The notes under the pieces: model-generated
The model's input: the letters and a program-made list of their open reading frames with translations, nothing else
Database searches by the model: none
Told to the model about the DNA's origin: nothing
Shown: positions 17,961 through 27,974 of the stretch, in pieces
How positions within the stretch are numbered: the first letter of the stretch is position 1
How the letters are laid out: each line of letters starts with the position of its first letter
Origin: Promethearchaeota archaeon
GTDB taxonomy: Archaea; Asgardarchaeota; Thorarchaeia; Thorarchaeales; Thorarchaeaceae
Direction of reading: 5' to 3'
Assembly (NCBI GenBank): GCA_014728035.1
Contig: WJMJ01000131.1
Span: 117,381 to 181,380, forward strand
DNA: 64,000 bases
Program-made: the position numbers and the translations under genes

Positions 17961-19274
17961 TTATATTCTCCGGCGCCATGCAATCGTGATTACTACTACT
18001 GCGACTAACACAGAGCCTGCTACTACGTAAGGAAGTAGAGATACCAAGTCTGGTGTATATTCAGTAATGGTAGTTGTTGGAAGAGGGGGAGCTTGGGGAT
18101 AAAATGACACCATCAACTGGAATATGTCCGTATTATCAAGCACTTCATTGGACATATCATCAAAGATTGAACCATATCCATAGATAGGAACGTTTACTGC
18201 AGTATGTCCAGAACTACTCCAAGTGACATCTATTTGGTCCACTCGGTCAGCACGTAATTGTCTTTTTTCCTCTTCAGTATTCTCGTCGCTAGGCAGAGTT
18301 GAGTCCAAAGTATTACTATTCACAATCAATCCACCAGTTTCATGATCCGCAGTAACAATCAACATTGTATCATCATGAGTAACAGTATAATGCAACGCAA
18401 CTTCTACCGCTTTGTCGAATGCAATCGTATCAAGTGCATTCTGAACTTTGTTATTATCATGGCCCGCATGGTCAATTCTTCCTCCTTCAACCATAAGAAA
18501 GAAACCATCCGTATCTTGTGATAGAAGTTCAAGTGATTTGTTAGTCATCTGTGCAAGAGAAGGGATGACCGTCAATTCACGGTTTAACTCATAGTCCATA
18601 TGAAAATCTGAAAATATTCCAAATAGCTTTCCTTCACTTACCATATTCATTTCGGATAGATTCTGTACGAAAGAATATCCTTTATCCTGCATTGTAGTGA
18701 TATTGGCATTAGAAAAATAATGAAGTCCACCACCCAATAGTACATCTACATTTGCAGAATCTATTATTTGCTTGGTAATAGTATTGTACGAGTTCCGGTC
18801 ATTTATGTGAGTCATAAATGCGGCTGGAGTCGCATGTTGGATATAACATGTGGAAATCACACCAGTGGATTTATCGAGTCGCTGAGCAAGCTCAAGAATG
18901 GTTTCCAAATTATGACCATCTGGATCCTTTGAGATAACACCATTATCCGTCTTCACACCAGTTGCAATTGCGGTTGCAGACGCTGCAGAGTCAGTAATCG
19001 ATGAATCTGCACTGTGTGTCGTCACAGACGAGTTAAACGGAAGACTCTCCATAACAAGTTGGCCATCTACACCTTTCTCTACCCATCGAGCAAGTTTGAC
19101 CTGTTCAAAACCCATACCATCTCCAATCATCAAAATGATATTCATACCATTTTCATGTTCTTGATTAACGGATGATACAGGAGCTGCCATTGAGATTGAA
19201 AACATCAACATTAGGACTATCGATGTTGTAACAACATGACCTTGAATACGGAGAAACCAACCTATAAGAGCCAT
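17961..19274 (-). CDS. phoA: Alkaline phosphatase, membrane-anchored and extracellular
   Basis: A 437-residue metallophosphatase with metal site MIGDGMGFEQ, nucleophile Ser96 in SSITDSAASATAIATGV, VEGGRIDHAGH, TADHETGG, and GHTAVNVP. It has an N-terminal signal helix, a Pro/Thr linker, and a C-terminal helix (LLPYVVAGSVLVAVVVITIA) ending WRRRI, so the catalytic domain faces outside. It would liberate phosphate from organic esters, complementing the PiT transporter at 3.2-4.2 kb. The PhoA name denotes family only. Confidence 0.92.
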   Translation of the reverse strand: MALIGWFLRIQGHVVTTSIVLMLMFSISMAAPVSSVNQEHENGMNIILMIGDGMGFEQVKLARWVEKGVDGQLVMESLPFNSSVTTHSADSSITDSAASATAIATGVKTDNGVISKDPDGHNLETILELAQRLDKSTGVISTCYIQHATPAAFMTHINDRNSYNTITKQIIDSANVDVLLGGGLHYFSNANITTMQDKGYSFVQNLSEMNMVSEGKLFGIFSDFHMDYELNRELTVIPSLAQMTNKSLELLSQDTDGFFLMVEGGRIDHAGHDNNKVQNALDTIAFDKAVEVALHYTVTHDDTMLIVTADHETGGLIVNSNTLDSTLPSDENTEEEKRQLRADRVDQIDVTWSSSGHTAVNVPIYGYGSIFDDMSNEVLDNTDIFQLMVSFYPQAPPLPTTTITEYTPDLVSLLPYVVAGSVLVAVVVITIAWRRRI

Positions 19275-19333
19275 AGATAGTATTAGAATAGTGGTTTAAT
19301 ATTACTGTTATCAAATAACACCAAAATCCAATA

Positions 19334-19636
19334 TTATAATGGTATTAGTCGTGTCACGGTCGAATCAGTTCTAATTGCATTCAATCTGGCCGATAAGCGA
19401 ATATAATCTTCATCACTATGTAGCTTCTCAATTGTGGACCTGTATTCTTCCTCATCTTTGTATTCAGACATATAATATGTATGAACAGGCTTGTTCTTAT
19501 CACGCCAATATCCAATAATTTTTACACCATGCTTATGGTATATTTTGATAAATTCAGACCTGAGATCATCAAGTTCGCCAATATCGTCTTCTGAAACACT
19601 AGTTCTGTATAGCATTACTAAAGCCATCTTCATCAT
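19334..19636 (-). CDS. Small dimeric alpha/beta-barrel (NIPSNAP-like) protein
   Basis: 100 residues with the pattern beta strand (ALVMLYRTSVSE), helix (LDDLRSEFIKIYHKHG), strand (VKIIGYWRDKN), strand (HTYYMSEYKDEEEYRSTIEK) and helix, as in ferredoxin-like dimeric barrels of the NIPSNAP/ABM type. Function unknown. It sits just upstream of the phosphatase, possibly with its own promoter. Confidence 0.6.
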   Translation of the reverse strand: MMKMALVMLYRTSVSEDDIGELDDLRSEFIKIYHKHGVKIIGYWRDKNKPVHTYYMSEYKDEEEYRSTIEKLHSDEDYIRLSARLNAIRTDSTVTRLIPL

Positions 19637-19718
19637 ATTAACAATAGTTAATACAGTTATAGATGTTTCTGTTGAAAAGATATTAAGAGTCCGTACACCT
19701 TACGGACTCTAAGAAGTG

Positions 19719-20207
19719 TTAGAGGTCAGAAGGATCACATACAATATCTGCCCCTGTTTCACCTTTAACTGATTGTAAAGGCTGCATCTGAATTATACGA
19801 ACTAGCTCCTCTAAGTCAGCATGATGACGTTCTTCATCTTTTCTAAGGTGTTCTAGAAGAAGCTCTCCAAGAGGATCGGTCATTTTTTCAATTGCTTTAT
19901 CAAGAAGATCTATCATTCGTGATTCTTGTTTTTTGAAAGACTCAAGGTCTCGGGATAACTTTACTCGATCAATATAACGTTGAACTTTTGCACTCCATGC
20001 ATCACACGGAGTATCCATAAGCATCTCGATAAGACCTTTGAGGAATTCTTTATGTTTCCACGTATCAAGCCTCATTTCCATAAAGACCAGTCGTACAGCA
20101 GTTTCGTGTACTCGCTCTTCAGCATTTTCCAAATCATTCAAGAGATTTTCTTCAACAGACACTTGATCTTGTAGAATCTCGATTAGTTCATCATTTCCTT
20201 TAGCCAT
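19719..20207 (-). CDS. Ferritin-like four-helix protein
   Basis: 162 residues, almost all helix, with Glu/His-rich positions VSVEENLLNDLENAEERVHE and LGELLLEHLRKDEERHHAD that resemble the diiron ligands of ferritin-like proteins. It may bind iron or respond to oxidative stress; helices 1 and 4 look like one ExxH-bearing pair each. The cysteines at the C-terminus are not in a known motif. A TTATATAAATA box lies about 70 bases upstream. Confidence 0.55.
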   Translation of the reverse strand: MAKGNDELIEILQDQVSVEENLLNDLENAEERVHETAVRLVFMEMRLDTWKHKEFLKGLIEMLMDTPCDAWSAKVQRYIDRVKLSRDLESFKKQESRMIDLLDKAIEKMTDPLGELLLEHLRKDEERHHADLEELVRIIQMQPLQSVKGETGADIVCDPSDL

Positions 20208-20503
20208 AGGTACACTCTCTTAACATTCGATTACACATTCAGCACGAAATCGAAAGTTATGTTAAAATTTGTAACTTATTTATATAATGCAAGTCTTTTA
20301 CGCGATTATAGTGTTCAAGGACGCACAACAATTACGATGAACGGACCTTTTATAATTCGAATAGCAATGAATGTACTTTGGTATTTTTGAAACAGCTTCA
20401 ATATGTACAATCCCAATGAGACTTATCTGATGAGATATGGAAGATATTCATGATATACAAAAGATAGACAATGAAACCATATATTAAATAACGAGTGTGT
20501 GGA

Positions 20504-22810
20504 ATGATGCGAGTTCTGCAAGTTGATGATGATGAAATGACTTTGTTCATTTCATTAAAACATCTTGAAAAGAATATCCCTGGAATCGATTTAATACAAA
20601 TCAAAACTGCGAAAGAAGCTCTTGAGAAGTTGGAGAGTGCCCAGTTCGATGCAATAATATGTGATTATCAGATGCCAGGTATGGATGGACTGGAATTACT
20701 AGACATCATTCGGAAAAAAAGAGTTACAATCCCTTTCATTATCTTCACAGGCAAAGGAAGAGAAGAGGTTGCAATAAATGCATTAAATCTTGGAGCAGAT
20801 TATTATGTTGAGAAAAGAGGGGATGCCAAAAGTCAGTATGCAGAACTCGCACATGTCTTGAAAAGAGTTATTGCACATCACAAGTCAAAAACAATGTTGG
20901 AGCAAGAGAGGAAAAGAACCCAAAAGTACCTTGATGTAGCTGGTGTAATTCTTTTGGCTCTTGATACAAAGGGCAATGTGACTATGATTAATCAGAAAGG
21001 TTGCGAGATATTAGAACTGACGAAAGAAGAAATTATTGGAAAGAACTGGTTTTCCGAGTTCTTGCCAAAAGGTCAACAAGATGAAATCTTCAAGATATTC
21101 AAAGATATAATGAACGGAAGAATATCTGAGCATGAGTACGAAGAAGGAGGGTTGATATCAAGAGGGGGGGTGGTGAAAACGATTGCATGGAATAATACTC
21201 TTCTTTATGATGATGAGGGAAATGTGATTGGGACGCTTTCTTCTGGCATGGATGTTACAGAAATCAAAAAGACCGAATTTCGACTCAAACGTGCATTAGC
21301 AAAAGTAGAGAATCATCGTCAATATCAAGAGTTGCTATTTGAAGCAGCTCGGTCAGTTCTAACAAACATGGTATTCGATAACGCATCAAAAGAGGTATTT
21401 GAAGTATGTAAAACACTCACTGGGGCTCGATCGGGTTTCATTGCATTGCTTTCTGAAGATGGGACAACAAATGATAATATCTTAATAGATGGAGGTGGGG
21501 AGGAATGCAAGGTTGACCCAGAATTACCAACTATTATCAGAGGTTTGCGAAAAGTCGCATACCAGGAATGCAGATCAGTTTATGATAACAGCTATATGGA
21601 AAGCAAATGGACTAAATATATGCCAGAGGGCCATGTAGCATTGTATAATGTCTTGCTAGTTCCACTGATCATCCGAGATGAGGCTGTAGGATTAATCGGT
21701 CTAGCAAATAAGCCAGAACCATTTACTGAAGACGATGTGAAAACAGTAGAGGTGTTGGCTGAAATTGCTTCAGTCTCATTGGAGACTGATAAAAATAGAG
21801 AAGCCCTAAAAGAGAGCGAGGAAAGATTTCATACCTTTTTCAGTAATGCTCCATTTCCAGCTGCAGTGTTAAACGAAGAGGGGCGGTTCCTTCTATGTAA
21901 TCAAGAGTTAGAGAGGTTCTTGGGTTATTCACAAGAAGAGTTTCGCGAATTTAGCTTCATAAATATCACCCATCCAGAGGATATAGCAATAGACCAAGCT
22001 TTGTTTGAAGAAGTGCAAAAAGGTGAACGTGACTCCTACGTAATAGACAAGAGGTATATACGAAAAAATGGAGAAATAATCTGGGGGAGATTAGGTACAT
22101 CAGTAGTACGTGATGGGTCAGGTGGCTTGAAATATGTATTTGGAATCATCTCTCGTACAGGAGAACGTAAACCACCGCCAGCTACAAAGAAAGAGATGGT
22201 TCAAGAGGTTAGTGAGCTAGTACACTCGGTGTCCCATGATTTGAGAGGAAGTATCAGCAATATCGCAGGTCTTGCAACCCTATTTCAAGAAGAACAAGAT
22301 TCTAAGTATATTGAAAAACTGGTGCATATAACAAAGAATATGCAAGATTTGCTTAACCGATTTGTAGAACTAATTGATGCAGGACTTGTTACAGAGTCGT
22401 TAGAGCATATTAACCTCAATGAGCTAGTTGACAATCTTGCCCAAGACATAATACCAGACCATATAAATTTCAGACGAGAGAATCTACCAAATGTGATAGG
22501 AGACCCTGTTCGGGTTGAACAATTGTTCAGAAATCTATTTGTCAATGCAGTTGAACATGGTAATCCGACATCAATCAGAGTATATTCAAAAAGCCATGAT
22601 GATGGATTTGCTATTTTTGTTTCCAACAATGGAGACCCAATCCCTATAGAGTATGCCAAGAAGATATTTTCTAGAGGTTTTACCACAAAGGAGCACGGTA
22701 CTGGAATTGGACTGACAATCGTTCAACGAGTTGCTGAAGCTCATAACTGGCAGATAAATCTTGAGAGTGTAGATGAACCTACTTTCAGGATATTCATTCC
22801 AATGCGATAG
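20504..22810 (+). CDS. Hybrid sensor histidine kinase: receiver-PAS-GAF-PAS-HisKA-HATPase
   Basis: About 768 residues. An N-terminal receiver (VDDDEMTLF, phospho-Asp in DAIICDYQMPGMDG) is followed by a PAS domain near 145-260, GAF near 285-425, PAS near 440-560, a dimerisation helix with the phospho-His (HSVSHDLRGSISNI), and an ATPase domain (N box NLFVNAVEHGN, G boxes FVSNNGDPIPI and HGTGIGLTIV). No membrane helix is present, so it is a cytoplasmic sensor. A receiver at the N-terminus is a common archaeal layout. The track GTG start adds three residues; the ATG is preferred. Confidence 0.9.
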   Translation: MMRVLQVDDDEMTLFISLKHLEKNIPGIDLIQIKTAKEALEKLESAQFDAIICDYQMPGMDGLELLDIIRKKRVTIPFIIFTGKGREEVAINALNLGADYYVEKRGDAKSQYAELAHVLKRVIAHHKSKTMLEQERKRTQKYLDVAGVILLALDTKGNVTMINQKGCEILELTKEEIIGKNWFSEFLPKGQQDEIFKIFKDIMNGRISEHEYEEGGLISRGGVVKTIAWNNTLLYDDEGNVIGTLSSGMDVTEIKKTEFRLKRALAKVENHRQYQELLFEAARSVLTNMVFDNASKEVFEVCKTLTGARSGFIALLSEDGTTNDNILIDGGGEECKVDPELPTIIRGLRKVAYQECRSVYDNSYMESKWTKYMPEGHVALYNVLLVPLIIRDEAVGLIGLANKPEPFTEDDVKTVEVLAEIASVSLETDKNREALKESEERFHTFFSNAPFPAAVLNEEGRFLLCNQELERFLGYSQEEFREFSFINITHPEDIAIDQALFEEVQKGERDSYVIDKRYIRKNGEIIWGRLGTSVVRDGSGGLKYVFGIISRTGERKPPPATKKEMVQEVSELVHSVSHDLRGSISNIAGLATLFQEEQDSKYIEKLVHITKNMQDLLNRFVELIDAGLVTESLEHINLNELVDNLAQDIIPDHINFRRENLPNVIGDPVRVEQLFRNLFVNAVEHGNPTSIRVYSKSHDDGFAIFVSNNGDPIPIEYAKKIFSRGFTTKEHGTGIGLTIVQRVAEAHNWQINLESVDEPTFRIFIPMR

Positions 22811-23008
22811 TTCAGATTGCGAATTGGACCAAGATAGACTGATTGTAAGATTATTTCAGAAAGAGAAATGTATTTTGACATGCCATTTTGATGAGTTAAA
22901 TATCTCAAATTCTATGGCTTTAATAGATTCGATTCGCCATGTGGTATCAGAAGAACACAAAACACCCAGAGCATGCCCACACAAACCACACCAAATCCCC
23001 CCACAACC

Positions 23009-23037
23009 GCGCCGCGTTCTGCGGCGCACCTCTTTTT
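23009..23037 (+). terminator. Intrinsic-type terminator downstream of the histidine kinase
   Basis: GC-only 7-bp stem GCGCCGC / GCGGCGC with GTTCT loop, followed by ACCTCTTTTT. It lies about 200 bases after the kinase stop in a locally C-rich stretch unlike the surrounding AT-rich DNA. Confidence 0.7.
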
Positions 23038-23122
23038 CAGAGTTTCAGGAATTCGGATTCAATGTTTCATTTGCATTGAGTTCATAAAAGGTTGAAACGT
23101 CGTATTATAAAGACGGATTAGA

Positions 23123-23875
23123 ATGCCTGATGAAAAAGTAAGAAAACAACCACACTATGGACACTATGCACTACAGTGGATGGGCTACACCGTGTTTTTC
23201 ATGTACCTTGTTGCAGTGATATTATCATACCTATATCTCGTTCTAGCTGGTGTTATTGTTGCTATCTTTGGAACGTATCTCATAACTTCATATATGATCG
23301 GGCTTCGTATATTGGACCAACATAATCCCTTCCCCCCACCAAAAACACTTAAGCTCACTGGAGAGGAACATGTCTTAGATATCGGCTGTGGACTTGGAAA
23401 AATGACAGTTGGTATCGCAAAGAAACTGACCACTGGAAAGGTCACTGGACTTGACCTCTGGGTAAGTGCTGAGATTCCTGGTAACTCACCAGAGAGAGCT
23501 AAGAAAAATGCACAGCTAGAGGCCGTAGAAGATAGAGTCGAATTTGAAAGTGGCGATGTTAGATCCATGCAGTTCAACGATTCCACTTTTGACGTTGTGA
23601 CTGCTCTCACTTTGATGAACAATATCAGAGGTCATGAAGACAAGATGCTTGCTCTTTCTGAGATCTTACGTGTATTAAAGCCAGATTGCCAATTCTTACT
23701 GGTTGAAGTCCCCCGAGACCGTTGGGGAATGCTTATGGTAACTCCATTGATGTACTGGAGTATGCTAAAGAAAGAGCAATGGATAGAGCTCCTTGAAGAA
23801 GTAGGATTTGTAGACATATCATACGAAAGATACAGAAAAATGACCACAATCCTAGCAAGAAAACCAGCTAGGTAG
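23123..23875 (+). CDS. Membrane-anchored SAM-dependent methyltransferase
   Basis: 250 residues: two N-terminal membrane helices (about 18-60) followed by a class I methyltransferase with motif I HVLDIGCGLGKMTVGIAKKL, TGKVTGLDLW, DVRSMQFNDSTFDVV and EILRVLKPDCQFLLVE. Anchoring suggests a lipid or membrane-quinone substrate. It is separated from the kinase by a terminator, so it is transcribed on its own. Confidence 0.85.
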   Translation: MPDEKVRKQPHYGHYALQWMGYTVFFMYLVAVILSYLYLVLAGVIVAIFGTYLITSYMIGLRILDQHNPFPPPKTLKLTGEEHVLDIGCGLGKMTVGIAKKLTTGKVTGLDLWVSAEIPGNSPERAKKNAQLEAVEDRVEFESGDVRSMQFNDSTFDVVTALTLMNNIRGHEDKMLALSEILRVLKPDCQFLLVEVPRDRWGMLMVTPLMYWSMLKKEQWIELLEEVGFVDISYERYRKMTTILARKPAR

Positions 23876-23906
23876 AATACCAGACTGTTATCATAGGCCT
23901 AGCTGG
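23864..23906. repeat. Inverted repeat spanning the methyltransferase stop codon
   Basis: CCAGCTAGG (23864-23872) and CCTAGCTGG (23898-23906) are perfectly complementary with a 25-base loop. No clear T-run follows; possible transcript-end structure. Confidence 0.4.
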
Positions 23907-23948
23907 CGACGATTTACATTCTTCAATTGGATATACTACTAGAGATAA

Positions 23949-24428
23949 TCAGATGGTATCTAACTCAGAGAGAAGATATTTCTTGTTTCCTTCTTTTTCA
24001 ATCTGCTTAGCTGACTTCTTTGCCAGTTCGAAGTATTTCTTGAAATCGTCAGCATCCCGGTCGATTAGGGAATGTGCTCTAGCTAATGCCTCATAGGCAA
24101 ATGAGAGGTCGAAGTCACCAATCCCATTCTCTTCACAGATTTCAAGGCTGCGATTTGCATGATACATAGCGGCTTTGGGTAGTTCTAGTAGCGCATAAAC
24201 ACGAGATATCTGCCATTCTCCACGTGCCAGATTAACTGGTCCTGTTCCTTCCTCACCGGATTCTACTATTACTCCCCAATGATAGCGTGACGCATGAGCT
24301 GAGTGAATCATATCATCATTGTCAGCTCGAGTCCTATCTGCTCCCTTGTCAATCAAGTCCCATGTACGATTAAAGAGACTCTTTGCCATCTTCTTATGCC
24401 ATTCTAATTCCGATCTTTCGTCTGTCAT
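23949..24428 (-). CDS. TPR-like helical protein, function unknown
   Basis: About 159 residues starting MTDERSELEWHKKMAKSLFN. Pairs of amphipathic helices recall tetratricopeptide-type repeats: ARGEWQISRVYALLELPKAA, MYHANRSLEICEENG and FDLSFAYEALARAHSLIDRD. No catalytic motif or membrane segment is visible. Single gene, with 70 bases to the convergent methyltransferase. Confidence 0.6.
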   Translation of the reverse strand: MTDERSELEWHKKMAKSLFNRTWDLIDKGADRTRADNDDMIHSAHASRYHWGVIVESGEEGTGPVNLARGEWQISRVYALLELPKAAMYHANRSLEICEENGIGDFDLSFAYEALARAHSLIDRDADDFKKYFELAKKSAKQIEKEGNKKYLLSELDTI

Positions 24429-24676
24429 GGAATATACTCCATTCAGTACATGACTCAATGAAGCTTATAATAACCACTATTCTGCCACCTTCACAAGTAT
24501 GAGGACGAACATACTACGCCTGCCACCCATAAACGAATACAACTGTAGAACAAGATATTCACTAAGATAGGTTGCGGACGTGACGACTCAAAACAAAATA
24601 GTCAGCGAGGAACACAAGCACACAGACATATAAGATTGTAAACAAATAATGTATACGTATACTAAAGCGATTACAT

Positions 24677-24919
24677 GTGATGCTAATGACAGTATCGTCG
24701 GTTAGACTGACAGAGGAAGAGAAGGCCTTTCTAGAGAGACTTGTTGCTGAGGGGAGATTTGAATCCATTAGTGAGGCACTAAAGGCTGGAATATACCAGT
24801 TGATGAGGGAAGAGAAACTCCAACAAGTACCGTGGCAGACTTGTGATGATGTGAGACGGTATTTTGCAGATCGGGAAAAGAAACTGAAGGGGCTTGAAGA
24901 GGAACATGAAGAAGAATAG
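24677..24919 (+). CDS. Ribbon-helix-helix antitoxin (ParD/VapB-like)
   Basis: 80 residues: SSVRLTEEEKAFLERLVAEG then RFESISEALKAGIYQLMREE is a ribbon-helix-helix DNA-binding domain, and the acidic C-terminal tail (KLKGLEEEHEEE) would bind the toxin. It overlaps the PIN-domain toxin gene by 14 bases, the standard antitoxin-first order. It probably represses its own operon. Confidence 0.8.
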   Translation: MMLMTVSSVRLTEEEKAFLERLVAEGRFESISEALKAGIYQLMREEKLQQVPWQTCDDVRRYFADREKKLKGLEEEHEEE

Positions 24920-25376
24920 GATATATCTGGAGGCCTCGGCACTATGGAATCTTTTCTACGGCGAACCAGGAGAAAATCTTGTAGAATATCTACTTCTTCA
25001 TAATGAGTACCTCTGTCTAACGTCAATCTGGAGCCAACTTGAGATACATAGAGGAATTCAGAAACGTATCAATCAGTCAGAGATAACCTCTGAAGAGGGA
25101 ACAAATCTTAGGATATACATAGATACCCATCTACAACAACTGACTACCAGACGAAGGTTGGAACAGGTTCCAGTAGTTGAGGAGCATGTAGAACTCGCCA
25201 AGTCGTTGATAGTGGAATGCAATCTCTATGCATCCGATGCATTACATGTTGCTACTGCTCTGAACAATGCATGTGAGACGATCTTTGTGGATGACTATCA
25301 TATGGAGCGACTGCATGACCGAATTGCCCCACGCCTGCGTATCATGAGGACTTCAGCAGAGATTGAGGATATATGA
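24906..25376 (+). CDS. PIN-domain toxin (VapC-like ribonuclease)
   Basis: 156 residues from ATG 24906. PIN acidic residues are visible: Glu9 in IYLEASALWNLF (most VapC have Asp here), Glu46 in SQLEIHRG, Asp111 in YASDALHVATAL, and Asp129/130 in FVDDYHMERL. It would cleave RNA when free of the antitoxin encoded just upstream. The track start at 24894 lies in the antitoxin frame overlap. Confidence 0.85.
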   Translation: MKKNRIYLEASALWNLFYGEPGENLVEYLLLHNEYLCLTSIWSQLEIHRGIQKRINQSEITSEEGTNLRIYIDTHLQQLTTRRRLEQVPVVEEHVELAKSLIVECNLYASDALHVATALNNACETIFVDDYHMERLHDRIAPRLRIMRTSAEIEDI

Positions 25377-25636
25377 AACAGATATCTGAACAAGTGACGT
25401 AATGTACAACCGCCCGCACCTCACGTTTTCTGGACATGCTCGCAATACCTATAATGAGTGTTTGAAGTACGATTTGTGCCTGTACTATCAGACACAAAAC
25501 GAATGCGCAATATGTTCTTGGACTTCCACACAATCATTCAAAGACCGAAAATACCCAGCAAATGGTCGTAGGAAAGAAAACATGTGAATATTTTTTAGTA
25601 TTCATACTAGTTAACAAGGTAAGGAAGTGGGAGATT

Positions 25637-27466
25637 ATGAAGAGATACAAATCAACTTTTGAGAAACTTATTCGACTTCGTAGATATGGAGAGATTGAGG
25701 CCCTCTGTGACAGGCTAATCCAGAACGAGGGGTGGAATGCAATCAGGTCTCTGTTTGCTGACTTGCCGGTGATGGATCATGCCCCCAAAGGATTCACAAT
25801 GATAGACAAAGAAAAGGCATACATTGCAAAAGCAATACTTCAAGATAGGGACAAATTATACCATGTGCGTGGGGGAGAATTCGTTTTGGGAATCCCCTTA
25901 GGAAAAATGCGGGATGCACTGGTCAAACTGTATAGGATAGAGTCAATCAAAGGTATAGATACACCTCTATTGGAGCTCAGTCTCGATTTGAACCCAGACA
26001 ACCTTGAAGAATTACGTACTCAAATCATACCAATATGTATTGAACATTTACTCGACCAAATCAAGACCAAAAACACGTTCTTCTTGGATTTTGAAGAGAT
26101 TGCATCATCACTATATGCAAGCATTATTCCAAACTTGATAGATGCTCGGAAGCAAGAAATTGAGGCGCTTGAAGGGGATAACGATATCAATGAATTGCTT
26201 CAGACATATTACGGATTTGAGGTTATAATAAGAGGGACGATACCAAGATACAATCGTGAGATCCCTAAAGGCCTGAAGCAGAAAACTGACAGTCTCTTCA
26301 GATTGATGAAGGTGAAAGGTACTATTACCAGTGAGGATCTACTCCCTCGAACCAGTCTTTTCCAGCACTGCTCTAAGTACTCAGCATTTCTACTGAATCA
26401 GATTGTTGAGATCTCCATTAGATCGAAACGAAAAAGAGCAAACTCTCTTAGAACTCTGGGATACTTGGGCGATTCACGCGCTATTCCATACATCATGCAC
26501 ATGTTCAATTCATATAACACCAGTTCGGAACACAAACATAAAGCTTTAATCAGAACAGTAATTGAAACTCTGGGAAACATTGGATGTGTCGAATCACTGA
26601 GAGTTCTAAGGGAGCATATCGATAAAATCCATCCGAACACACGAAAAGCTTTTGCTAAGATGGCCTTCTCAGACCCAGAGGAAGTGAAATCACTTCTTGA
26701 AACAATATACAAAATGGGAAGAAAACAGGCTAGTATCATAATTGAAGAGCTATGGAGACTAGAAGACTCCAGTGTGATTCCCATTTTAGAATGGGCACTA
26801 AAAAAACGGGATGTTAGGTCATTTTGTGCAATCCGAGCACTGAAATTATCTGGTGTACAGGGAAAACAAGTTCTGCTGGATCAGGGAGAACACATACCTG
26901 AACTAATGCTGGAAAGAAAATATCTCCGTGAGCTATCGTCTTCCAGAATAGGGTGGGACCTATTCCAATCACCAGGATTCTTTAGAGGAATGATGGAACT
27001 TCTTGAATACCCAGAAAAGGTCATAAAAGTCCCCAACGAAGTTTGGCGAAGGAGCCGACCAGAGTGGAAGGAGGAGTTCGCTAAGCCACTTGCCCAAGCA
27101 ATAAGAAGAGCAGACAAGATCTTCATACAGCTAGTACTTTCTATACCAGAAGGATATTTCCAATATCAGGACCTACAAGATGCAATGAACGAATCTCGGG
27201 AAAAGCTCATCACTCATATGAAGGACGAAAGAAGTTTGAGGGGAACGCTTAGACATATTGGTTATGGGAAAGCAGTTGATATCTGTATCAGATACCCAGA
27301 GATCGCTCAAGATGAGGAGATTGCCAAACTGGTTCTTCAAACTTTTGCAAAGGAATTTGAGAGACCAATATCGGTCAGAGAAGAGAGAATCGAGAAAATC
27401 AGACAGAACAAATGGCTCAGACAAAGTCCTTACTTTGAACTGATTGTAGAAAAGACAAAGAAATGA
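25637..27466 (+). CDS. Large HEAT-like alpha-solenoid protein
   Basis: About 609 residues with helical pairs resembling HEAT repeats, clearest around RANSLRTLGYLGDSRAIPYI, ALIRTVIETLGNIGCVESLR and SSVIPILEWALKKRDVRSFC. No catalytic motif, signal or membrane helix was found. The ATG at 25637 has GTGGGAG just upstream; the track start adds an unconvincing 25 residues. Such scaffolds usually mediate protein interactions; the partner is unknown. Confidence 0.65.
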   Translation: MKRYKSTFEKLIRLRRYGEIEALCDRLIQNEGWNAIRSLFADLPVMDHAPKGFTMIDKEKAYIAKAILQDRDKLYHVRGGEFVLGIPLGKMRDALVKLYRIESIKGIDTPLLELSLDLNPDNLEELRTQIIPICIEHLLDQIKTKNTFFLDFEEIASSLYASIIPNLIDARKQEIEALEGDNDINELLQTYYGFEVIIRGTIPRYNREIPKGLKQKTDSLFRLMKVKGTITSEDLLPRTSLFQHCSKYSAFLLNQIVEISIRSKRKRANSLRTLGYLGDSRAIPYIMHMFNSYNTSSEHKHKALIRTVIETLGNIGCVESLRVLREHIDKIHPNTRKAFAKMAFSDPEEVKSLLETIYKMGRKQASIIIEELWRLEDSSVIPILEWALKKRDVRSFCAIRALKLSGVQGKQVLLDQGEHIPELMLERKYLRELSSSRIGWDLFQSPGFFRGMMELLEYPEKVIKVPNEVWRRSRPEWKEEFAKPLAQAIRRADKIFIQLVLSIPEGYFQYQDLQDAMNESREKLITHMKDERSLRGTLRHIGYGKAVDICIRYPEIAQDEEIAKLVLQTFAKEFERPISVREERIEKIRQNKWLRQSPYFELIVEKTKK

Positions 27467-27901
27467 TTCAGATAGTTCCAAGTGAGATTTCTCTATTTGC
27501 GTACATCTACGTGACGTGAATCCCAAGGATATCTAAGTGCACACAGTTTATCATTCTAGTAGAGTCGATAAGAGAATAGAACTGCTTCATTTTTGCAACA
27601 CAGAGAAGATCTAGAACAACAACAAGGTGGAAATATATCCGGTACAGCCTGAAAAAGACATCAATCAGATTATCCTATTTTATCAATCAACTATCTAAAC
27701 AAGTTAAGTATTGCGATTCATGTCCGTTTCTATTGGGAAGAACAACTCACGTCATCCTCAATAGGTTAGAAATAGTGATGAATTGCCGTCGCCAACAGTA
27801 AGCGGACTGAGTTTACTCAATAGTCGGTTATAGTCAGTAAAACTTCATCGTGGACACATTGGGGGTGGCCGAAACTGCTTGCAATAGTTAGATCACTATA
27901 C
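27467..27901. other. Gene-free stretch before the repeat-flanked nuclease
   Basis: About 435 bases with stops in all frames and no recognisable RNA gene. One GTGATGA and a later CTGA resemble C/D-box elements but the spacing is wrong. It would have been the natural downstream flank of the 23S rRNA operon before the nuclease was inserted (inference). Confidence 0.35.
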
Positions 27902-27967
27902 AGGATATAGCATATCCTCTACAGAGGACAAAGACTGCAAAAGAAAAATAGTCTGCGAGGATGATGA
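27902..27967. repeat. 66-bp direct repeat, copy A (distal to 23S)
   Basis: Identical to 29178-29243 except one base (A at 27909 versus G at 29185). It contains GGATAT..ATATCC and CCTCTACAGAGG inverted repeats, a T-rich run on the minus strand (TATTTTTCTTTTG), and the first 11 of 12 bases of the pre-23S stem GAGGATGATGAT. It begins seven bases past the nuclease stop codon. Confidence 0.95.
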
Positions 27968-27974
27968 GTTGTAT

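Noticed and set aside
22773-23087. 104-aa ORF after the histidine kinase
   Set aside because: Its start is inside the kinase gene, and its last third reads through the GC-rich terminator at 23009-23027. A short piece (LDQDRLIVRLFQKEKC) looks protein-like but there is no Shine-Dalgarno.
24562-25026. 154-aa minus-strand ORF opposite the toxin-antitoxin genes
   Set aside because: Shadow of the antitoxin and toxin; serine-rich low-complexity translation and no start signal.
27770-27830. Possible C/D-box sRNA (GTGATGA ... CTGA)
   Set aside because: Only one C and one D element with wrong spacing; no C'/D' pair.
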